Both the position numbers and the translations under genes were made by a program. Shown here one piece after another: positions 7,410 through 12,566 of a stretch of DNA of 12,566 nt. The notes under the pieces are model-generated. The model did not search any database. It saw only the letters and a program-made list of their open reading frames with translations, and was not told where the DNA came from. How positions within the stretch are numbered: position 1 is the first letter of the stretch; each line of letters opens with the position of its first letter. Origin of the DNA: Porphyromonadaceae bacterium UBA7048 (GTDB taxonomy: Bacteria > Bacteroidota > Bacteroidia > Bacteroidales > Muribaculaceae). The stretch spans positions 81,059 to 93,624 of the forward strand of contig DLAL01000070.1 in the NCBI GenBank assembly GCA_002493945.1. The letters are read 5' to 3'.

Positions 7410-8412
7410 AATTATGCACGTTTCCGGATATTCGGGCGGAAGTCATGGCCGCCATGTGGCGTGGAAAATATTTGCCCGTAAGCCATACCCACACCACTGA
7501 AAGCACCACGACCGACACTGTCAGCACAGCGCTGGGACTGAACTCAGGCACGCACAGGCACGCCGAGATAACAAGCTGGGCGGAAGCATACGCCGCCGAT
7601 ACTGCCACATGGCCGGCGCCCCCTTCATTAGCCAGAAGCTGGTACACATGGCGGCGGTGCGCACGTGCCGGATTCTCTCCGAGCAGCATACGGTGAATGA
7701 TGGTGAGCACACCGTCCACTCCGTAGACAGCCATGAAACCGGCATACCACCACTGCCCGGTCTGCAATATAAGCGACAATATGGCATAGACCAGCACGAA
7801 TGCCATCGAAACGGCTCCGACATCACCTGCGAAGCAGAGCGCACGGCGCCGCACGTTGAAGTAGCCGAACACTACCACCGCTGTCAGAAGCAGATAGAGC
7901 ACCGGCGGATCGATAAATCCGTAGGAGGCATTGACGCATATCAGCGGCACAATCACCGACACCGAGTACAGAGCTGTCATGCCATTGATACCGTCCATGA
8001 AGTTATAGACATTCAGAACACCTGTCATCATGACAGCCACGAGCGGAAGCGACCACAGCGGAAGCATGCATCCGTCTCGCTCCAGTTGCCACAGAGCAAG
8101 CCCCGTGGCGAGAATCTGCACCACAAGCCGCACACTGACGCGCAGCGGCCTGATGTCATCCACAAAACTCACGGCGGCGACAGCCGTCAATCCCGTCAGA
8201 AAGAGATAGCTGCCGAAACCGCAGACAAGGGCCGCCAGCCATACTGCCAAAACGAACACCACACCCCCTCCGCTGACGGCGGCATGGCGGTGTGACGCGC
8301 GGACGCCGGGACAGTCGATGATGCGCCTCCGCAGCGCTATTCCTATATAAAGAGCCTCCGCGACCGCCAGCAGCAGAGCGCAGACAAGATAACGGGCCGA
8401 AAGGTCGAACAT
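7387..8412 (-). CDS. WecA/WbpL/MraY-family polyprenyl-phosphate sugar-1-phosphate transferase
   Basis: Integral membrane enzyme expected to move a sugar 1-phosphate (often GlcNAc-1-P or a related sugar) from a UDP-sugar to undecaprenyl phosphate, starting a surface glycan chain. The 341 residues contain about ten membrane segments and the family motifs in order: SFVDDIRPL with Asp85-Asp86, NVYNFMDGINGM (134-145), FAGDVGAVSMAF (194-205, the GDxG motif), and AHRRHVYQLL (251-260). The HRxHxYQ form is typical of WbpL/WbcO-like initiating transferases, not of MraY. The exact sugar cannot be read from the sequence. It lies 30 bp downstream of the radical SAM gene on the same strand, with no promoter seen between, so it is probably the second gene of that transcript. 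It is not in a full polysaccharide cluster here. Confidence 0.9.
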   Translation of the reverse strand: MFDLSARYLVCALLLAVAEALYIGIALRRRIIDCPGVRASHRHAAVSGGGVVFVLAVWLAALVCGFGSYLFLTGLTAVAAVSFVDDIRPLRVSVRLVVQILATGLALWQLERDGCMLPLWSLPLVAVMMTGVLNVYNFMDGINGMTALYSVSVIVPLICVNASYGFIDPPVLYLLLTAVVVFGYFNVRRRALCFAGDVGAVSMAFVLVYAILSLILQTGQWWYAGFMAVYGVDGVLTIIHRMLLGENPARAHRRHVYQLLANEGGAGHVAVSAAYASAQLVISACLCVPEFSPSAVLTVSVVVLSVVWVWLTGKYFPRHMAAMTSARISGNVHNYDRSQKS

Positions 8413-8442
8413 GACGATGATACTGCTCTATCAGTTCGACAA

Positions 8443-9273
8443 TCAGTCCTCCACCCACTCTGCACGGTCGCGCTTCGACGGGCCGTAAGGCACCGTGGCG
8501 GGCGGACAGATGCAGTAGCGGCAGAACGGCACGGGACGGTCGCGCAGACGCCGTATGTCGTCGGCGTTTCTGACATCCTTCACGGCGATGAAGTCACCGT
8601 CGCGATGCTCGAAGGACGTGCCGTGCGCACGGTTGAGATGTCCTACGCAGGCACTGATGGAGCAAGGATATACACGGTCGCCCGTGACGGAAACACAGCC
8701 GCGGTTGTAGCACTTGAAGTGCGACATCCGGGCGTTCTGACGTCCGCTCGGGTCAAGGGCGAAGCGGAAAAACGAGCCGTCGTCCGAACGGTCGCCGAAT
8801 ACTTCGCAGCGCACGCCCCGCGACTCGCACAGAGCCTCGGCTGCGTCATAGTCGAACTTTATCGGATAGCGCGTGAGCGCAACGACTGTGTCAGTGTCGC
8901 GGCAGGCAGTCCAGAATTCTTCTGACATCCGCGGGAGGGCGAGGCCGTTGGTGAATACGTACAGCCGGGCATCGCGGAAATAACGCCGCTGGAGACGCAT
9001 CGCTTCCGCAAGGTCGGGATACAGAAGCGTCTCGCCCCCGATGAGGTAGGCCGATTCGATCTGATTGCCGCAGGCGCGGCTCAGCGCCGACATATTCCGC
9101 TCGAGCACATCGAGAGGCTCGAACTCTTTGGGAGCCAGAGGAGAATAGTGCGTGCAGCCGCGGCAGTTGAGATTGCACCAGTCCGTGACGACAAACTCAA
9201 GCCGCAGCGGCATGACTTTCAGGCTACGATAGCGCCTGAAAGCCGTGACAAGGCTATTCAGTGGATTCATCAT
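8443..9273 (-). CDS. Radical SAM protein with cysteine-rich C-terminal (SPASM/twitch-like) region
   Basis: A 276-residue protein with the radical SAM cluster motif CNLNCRGC (Cys33, Cys37, Cys40), the GGE motif (79-81) that binds the SAM amino group, and YVFTNG (105-110). The C-terminal third holds seven further cysteines (188, 193, 204, 209, 251, 254, 256), including the CRYCIC run, enough for at least one auxiliary iron-sulfur cluster. Related proteins (CNLNCRGCTHYSPL type) occur in Bacteroidales surface-polysaccharide regions, but I know of no assigned reaction. Substrates could be a peptide, a sugar or a lipid-linked intermediate. It is the first gene of the minus-strand unit and divergent from dnaK. 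The start is one of two adjacent ATGs (9273 or 9270). It is cytoplasmic, with no membrane segment. Confidence 0.85.
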   Translation of the reverse strand: MMNPLNSLVTAFRRYRSLKVMPLRLEFVVTDWCNLNCRGCTHYSPLAPKEFEPLDVLERNMSALSRACGNQIESAYLIGGETLLYPDLAEAMRLQRRYFRDARLYVFTNGLALPRMSEEFWTACRDTDTVVALTRYPIKFDYDAAEALCESRGVRCEVFGDRSDDGSFFRFALDPSGRQNARMSHFKCYNRGCVSVTGDRVYPCSISACVGHLNRAHGTSFEHRDGDFIAVKDVRNADDIRRLRDRPVPFCRYCICPPATVPYGPSKRDRAEWVED

Positions 9274-9288
9274 TATACTATTTTAAGT

Positions 9289-9296
9289 CAAAGTTA
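9289..9296 (-). promoter_or_regulatory. Likely -7 element of the radical SAM operon
   Basis: On the minus strand 9296-9289 reads TAACTTTG, a perfect match to TAnnTTTG. It lies about 16 bp upstream of the first ATG, which predicts a very short leader of about 10 nt. No clear TTG is found at the usual 19-21 bp upstream, so the assignment rests on one element. Confidence 0.45.
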
Positions 9297-9374
9297 CTGC
9301 ATAAATCTCAAGGAAACGGTGAGTAATAGCTATTTTAACATATTTAAGCAACTGCAGCGGCTCTGACACCCGTA

Positions 9375-9387
9375 TGACACTTTGTCA
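9375..9387. promoter_or_regulatory. Perfect dyad TGACA-CTT-TGTCA upstream of dnaK (candidate operator)
   Basis: A 13-bp dyad with perfect 5-bp arms (9375-9379 and 9383-9387) and a CTT centre. A second CTGACA at 9362-9367 is also inverted relative to TGTCAG at 9383-9388. The right arm overlaps TTTG at 9381-9384, the probable -33 element of dnaK, a usual place for a repressor site. It is not the CIRCE element of HrcA. A role in heat-shock control is inference. Confidence 0.45.
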
Positions 9388-9414
9388 GTCTCAACTTTTT
9401 TGGCATACGATTTG
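9381..9414 (+). promoter_or_regulatory. Probable dnaK promoter
   Basis: TTTG at 9381-9384 and TACGATTTG at 9406-9414 resemble the Bacteroidetes -33 and -7 elements with 21 bp between. The -7 element has one extra base inside TAnnTTTG, so the match is imperfect. An A-rich leader of about 50 nt follows, with AAGGA at 9463-9467, three bases before the ATG: one of the few Shine-Dalgarno-like sequences in the window. Confidence 0.5.
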
Positions 9415-9470
9415 TTTTATAGTCAGCAAAACGAAAAAAATATAACAATATAAAAAACATATAAGGAACT

Positions 9471-11378
9471 ATGGGAAAAATCATAGGTATCGACTTAGGT
9501 ACAACCAACTCATGCGTTGCCGTTCTTGAAGGCAACAACCCCGTTGTCATCCCCAACAGCGAAGGTCGCAACACCACTCCTTCTGTAGTAGCATTCGTCG
9601 ATGGCGGCGAACGCAAAGTGGGCGACCCCGCAAAACGTCAGGCCATCACCAACCCCGAACGCACCATCTACTCGATCAAGCGTTTCATGGGCGAACAATA
9701 CGACAAAGTCATCAACGAAATCGAACGCGTACCTTATAAGGTAATCCGCGGCAAGAACGACACCATCCGTGTCGCTGTCGACGGTCGCGAATACACTCCT
9801 CAGGAAATCTCGGCAATGATTCTCCAGAAGATGAAGAAGACCGCCGAAGACTACCTCGGACAGGAAGTGACCGAAGCCGTCATCACCGTCCCCGCATACT
9901 TCAACGACGCCCAGCGTCAGGCCACCAAGGAAGCAGGCGAAATCGCCGGCCTCACCGTTCGCCGTATCGTCAACGAACCTACGGCAGCCGCTCTTGCCTA
10001 CGGCCTTGACAAGACCAACAAAGACCAGAAAATCGCTGTATTCGACCTCGGCGGCGGTACATTCGATATCTCCATCCTCGAACTCGGCGACGGCGTATTC
10101 GAAGTGAAGTCGACCAACGGCGACACCCACCTCGGCGGTGATGACTTCGACCACGTCATCATCGACTGGCTTGCCGACGGCTTCCTCAAGGACGAAGGCA
10201 TTGACCTCCGCAAGGACCCGATGGCACTCCAGCGCCTCAAAGAAGCAGCCGAAAAAGCTAAAATCGAACTTTCGAGCGCCACATCCACCGAAATCAACCT
10301 CCCCTACATCACCGCATCGGCATCGGGTCCCAAGCACCTCGTGAAGACCCTCACCCGCGCTCAGTTCGAGCAGCTCGCCGACCGTCTCATCAACGCCACC
10401 ATCGCACCTTGCGAAGCAGCGCTCCGCGACGCAGGCCTGAAGGCATCCGAAATCGACGAAGTCATCCTCGTCGGCGGTTCGACCCGTATCCCTGCCATCC
10501 AGCAGGTAGTTGAGAAATTCTTCGGCAAGGCTCCCAGCAAGGGTGTCAACCCCGATGAAGTAGTAGCCGTAGGCGCTGCCATCCAGGGCGGTATCCTCTC
10601 GGGTGATGTCAAAGAGAACATCGTCCTCCTCGACGTAGTGCCTCTGTCGGTAGGTATCGAGACCCTCGGCGGCGTCATGACCAAGCTCATCGAAGCCAAC
10701 ACCACTATCCCGACCCGCAAGAGCGAGACATTCTCGACCGCTCAGGACAACCAGCCTTCGGTAGAAATCAACGTCCTCCAGGGCGAACGTCCCATGGCAA
10801 AGGACGACAAACTCCTCGGCAAGTTCCACCTCGACGGCATCGCTCCCGCACCCCGCGGCATACCTCAGATCGAAGTTACCTTCGAAATCGACGCCAACGG
10901 TATCCTCAACGTATCGGCCAAAGACAAAGCCACCGGAAAGGAACAGAGCATCCGCATCGAAGCATCCAGCGGCCTGACCGAAGAAGAAATCAAGCGTATG
11001 AAGGACGAAGCCGCAGCAAACGCTGACGCCGACGCACGCGAGAAGATGCGCATCGACAAGCTCAACGAAGCCGACGCCATCATCTTCCAGACCGAAAAGC
11101 AGCTCAAGGAACTCGGCGACAAGATTCCTGCCGACAAGCGTTCAGCCATCGAAACCGCTCTCCAGCAGCTCCGCGAAGCCCACAAGGGCGGCGACATCCA
11201 GTCGATTGACGGCGCCATCGACGCAGTCAAGAATGCCTTCGGCGCAGCCCAGCAGGACATCCTCAATGCTCAGGCACAGGCCCAGCAGGCAGGTGCTCAG
11301 CCCGGAGCAGGCGCACAGCCCGGCAACGGCGGCGCCGACGACCACGTCACTGACGTAGACTTCGAGGAAGTGAAGTAA
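9471..11378 (+). CDS. dnaK: Molecular chaperone DnaK (Hsp70)
   Basis: Cytoplasmic ATP-driven chaperone that binds exposed hydrophobic peptide segments with DnaJ and GrpE; neither partner is in this window. The 635 residues are the usual length. ATPase-domain signatures are GIDLGTTNSCVAV (6-18), FDLGGGTFDIS (191-201) and VILVGGSTRIP (331-341). The interdomain linker is VLLDVVPLS (385-393). The substrate-binding domain and helical lid follow, then a Gln/Ala/Gly-rich flexible tail ending DVDFEEVK. All key elements are present. Codon use is strongly biased, as expected for a highly expressed gene. It stands alone between the divergent radical SAM gene and its own terminator, with a dyad near its promoter. 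Confidence 0.98.
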   Translation: MGKIIGIDLGTTNSCVAVLEGNNPVVIPNSEGRNTTPSVVAFVDGGERKVGDPAKRQAITNPERTIYSIKRFMGEQYDKVINEIERVPYKVIRGKNDTIRVAVDGREYTPQEISAMILQKMKKTAEDYLGQEVTEAVITVPAYFNDAQRQATKEAGEIAGLTVRRIVNEPTAAALAYGLDKTNKDQKIAVFDLGGGTFDISILELGDGVFEVKSTNGDTHLGGDDFDHVIIDWLADGFLKDEGIDLRKDPMALQRLKEAAEKAKIELSSATSTEINLPYITASASGPKHLVKTLTRAQFEQLADRLINATIAPCEAALRDAGLKASEIDEVILVGGSTRIPAIQQVVEKFFGKAPSKGVNPDEVVAVGAAIQGGILSGDVKENIVLLDVVPLSVGIETLGGVMTKLIEANTTIPTRKSETFSTAQDNQPSVEINVLQGERPMAKDDKLLGKFHLDGIAPAPRGIPQIEVTFEIDANGILNVSAKDKATGKEQSIRIEASSGLTEEEIKRMKDEAAANADADAREKMRIDKLNEADAIIFQTEKQLKELGDKIPADKRSAIETALQQLREAHKGGDIQSIDGAIDAVKNAFGAAQQDILNAQAQAQQAGAQPGAGAQPGNGGADDHVTDVDFEEVK

Positions 11379-11398
11379 ACCACATAACCAACGATAAT

Positions 11399-11440
11399 AA
11401 AATGGAGTGTAGCCCAGCAGGTTACGCTCCATTTTTATTT
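11399..11440 (+). terminator. Intrinsic terminator of dnaK, likely bidirectional
   Basis: A hairpin pairs 11399-11414 with 11420-11435 (loop CAGCA, two G-U pairs). It is preceded by an A-rich stretch and followed by TTTTTATTT. It begins about 20 bp after the dnaK stop. The A-rich upstream side would also let it stop transcription from the other strand, although no minus-strand gene is seen to its right. Confidence 0.9.
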
Positions 11441-11460
11441 GCACTTTTCGCATAGGACAC

Positions 11461-11491
11461 TTGTTTTCTATGGATTTTTAGCGTACATTTG
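11461..11491 (+). promoter_or_regulatory. Bacteroidetes-type promoter of the rhuM-family gene
   Basis: TTG at 11461-11463 and TACATTTG at 11484-11491 are separated by exactly 20 bp, a very good match to the -33/-7 consensus. The start site would be near 11497, giving a leader of about 25 nt. The gene is therefore transcribed independently of dnaK. Confidence 0.75.
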
Positions 11492-11521
11492 TACCGAGAC
11501 TTATTCTGACATCGATTTAAT

Positions 11522-12544
11522 ATGGCTAAGAAATTCGAGATACGAAACAGTACGGCGGAGTTCCTGATCTTTCAGATTGAAGGGAAAGAATCGGGCGTGC
11601 AGGTAGTGTACCATGATGAAACGGTGTGGTGCACGCAGAAGGCTATGGCAGAACTTTTCGATGTGGGAATACCTGCCATAAGCAAACATCTGAAGAATAT
11701 ATTTGAGAGCGGTGAACTTTCAGAGAATTCAGTTATTTCCAAAATGGAAACAACTGCATCCGACGGTAAATTGTATAAGACTGCTTTCTACAATCTCGAT
11801 GCCATTATCAGTGTCGGCTATCGCGTGAACAGCACCCGTGCCACGCAGTTCAGGCAGTGGTGTACATTCATTTTGCGTCAGTTCGCTATACGTGGATATG
11901 TGATTGACAAGAAACGGATGGAGAACGGAACGTTCCTCAATATCGACTATTTCGAGCATCTGTTAGCCGAAATACGAGAGATACGACTCAGTGAACGGCG
12001 TTTCTATCAAAAGTTGACGGATATTTATGCCACGGCTATCGACTATAACCGAGACGCGCCCACTACCCGACTGTTCTTTAAGAAGATTCAGAACAAGATG
12101 CACTATGCTACGCATGGTCATACTGCCGCCGAGCTGATTGTTGAGCGAGCTGATGCCGAGAAGGAACACATGGGACTGACAACGTGGGAGAACGCGCCCG
12201 AAGGAAAGATTGTGAAGACAGATGTCAGTGTCGCCAAAAACTATCTCAAAGGCAACGAACTTGAAATCATGGGACGCCTCGTCAACGCCGTCCTCGACAT
12301 GGCGGAAGTTATGGCGAAACGGCATATCCCGATGACGATGGGGGATTGGGCAAAACGTATCGACATGATTCTTCAGGCGACCGACAACGCTGTCCTGCAG
12401 GATGCCGGAAATATTACTGCCGAATTTGCCAAGGCCTTTGCCGAATCCGAGTTTGAGAAATATCGTGTCATACAAGACCGACTATTCTGGTCAGACTTCG
12501 ACCGCTTCAACGGTGACAATCTCATTCCGCTTGACATCGAGTAG
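11522..12544 (+). CDS. RhuM-family protein (virulence RhuM)
   Basis: A 340-residue protein of the RhuM family, named after a gene of Salmonella pathogenicity island 3. The biochemical function is not established. The N-terminal part, TQKAMAELFDVGIPAISKHL (about residues 38-57) followed by NIFESGEL, looks like a winged-helix DNA-binding region. YRVNSTRATQFRQW (100-113) and LRQFAIRGYVID are family hallmarks. The C-terminal part has HYATHGHTAAELI, EHMGLTTW, VAKNYL and MTMGDWAKRIDMIL, typical of the full-length family. Codon use is more AT-rich and less biased than in dnaK and pfp, which suggests an accessory or transferred gene. Such genes are often found near restriction-modification or mobile regions. 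It has its own promoter and follows the dnaK terminator. The window ends 22 bp after the stop. Confidence 0.9.
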   Translation: MAKKFEIRNSTAEFLIFQIEGKESGVQVVYHDETVWCTQKAMAELFDVGIPAISKHLKNIFESGELSENSVISKMETTASDGKLYKTAFYNLDAIISVGYRVNSTRATQFRQWCTFILRQFAIRGYVIDKKRMENGTFLNIDYFEHLLAEIREIRLSERRFYQKLTDIYATAIDYNRDAPTTRLFFKKIQNKMHYATHGHTAAELIVERADAEKEHMGLTTWENAPEGKIVKTDVSVAKNYLKGNELEIMGRLVNAVLDMAEVMAKRHIPMTMGDWAKRIDMILQATDNAVLQDAGNITAEFAKAFAESEFEKYRVIQDRLFWSDFDRFNGDNLIPLDIE

Positions 12545-12566
12545 TGTCTCGTTCTGAAAAAAGTTG

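Noticed and set aside
7042..7500. 152-codon plus-strand frame running out of the phosphofructokinase gene
   Set aside because: It crosses a strong intrinsic terminator and the MATE remnant, and resembles no protein family.
7609..8295. 228-codon plus-strand frame opposite the sugar-phosphate transferase
   Set aside because: His/Gln/Arg-rich shadow of a membrane-protein gene; the minus-strand frame has all the family motifs.
9325..9334. Palindrome AATAGCTATT between dnaK and the radical SAM gene
   Set aside because: A 10-bp AT-rich palindrome is expected by chance, and it does not overlap a promoter element.
9375..9387. CIRCE (HrcA) element upstream of dnaK
   Set aside because: The dyad here has 5-bp arms and a 3-bp centre, unlike the TTAGCACTC-N9-GAGTGCTAA form.
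9510..10829. 439-codon open frame on the minus strand antisense to dnaK
   Set aside because: Same cause: biased codons of a highly expressed gene. The product has no family features and dnaK is certain.

Overview
The window most likely comes from a Bacteroidales bacterium with a fairly GC-rich genome, perhaps Muribaculaceae; the family-level guess is inference. The clues are promoters of the Bacteroidetes primary sigma factor type (TTG, about 20 bp, TAnnTTTG), few Shine-Dalgarno sequences, a long PPi-dependent phosphofructokinase, a Kdo pathway gene and a RhuM gene. No rRNA, tRNA, CRISPR array or complete insertion sequence is visible, and no gene-free stretch exceeds 300 bp.

Left part (1-5390, + strand). 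The 3' end of an unrecognised gene is followed by a promoter and a tight five-gene operon: a degenerate ThiE-like protein, a YbhN/LPG-synthase-like multi-pass membrane protein, a long-form NfeD membrane serine protease, CMP-Kdo synthetase (kdsB) and an M16-family peptidase homologue that lacks the zinc-binding histidines. Junctions are +7, +2, -8 and -4 bp, so the genes are probably co-transcribed and partly translationally coupled. The common theme is the cell envelope.

Middle part (5391-7229). A single highly codon-biased gene for PPi-fructose-6-phosphate 1-phosphotransferase ends in a strong intrinsic terminator.

Minus-strand cluster (9273 down to 7237). A radical SAM protein with a cysteine-rich C-terminus is followed by a WecA/WbpL-like polyprenyl-phosphate sugar-1-phosphate transferase. 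After these, and not an open reading frame of normal size, comes the decayed N-terminus of a MATE-family transporter, truncated and frameshifted. It stops next to the terminator of the phosphofructokinase gene. This looks like an eroded surface-polysaccharide or export operon.

Right part (9274-12566, + strand). dnaK is transcribed divergently from the radical SAM gene. A perfect TGACA-CTT-TGTCA dyad overlaps the likely dnaK -33 box. After the dnaK terminator, a rhuM-type gene has its own near-perfect promoter and AT-richer codon use, which suggests an accessory gene.

I did not find a clear multi-gene system of a new kind. The best leads are the MATE remnant, the dnaK dyad, the radical SAM/sugar transferase pair, and the two operon proteins that have lost their family's catalytic residues.
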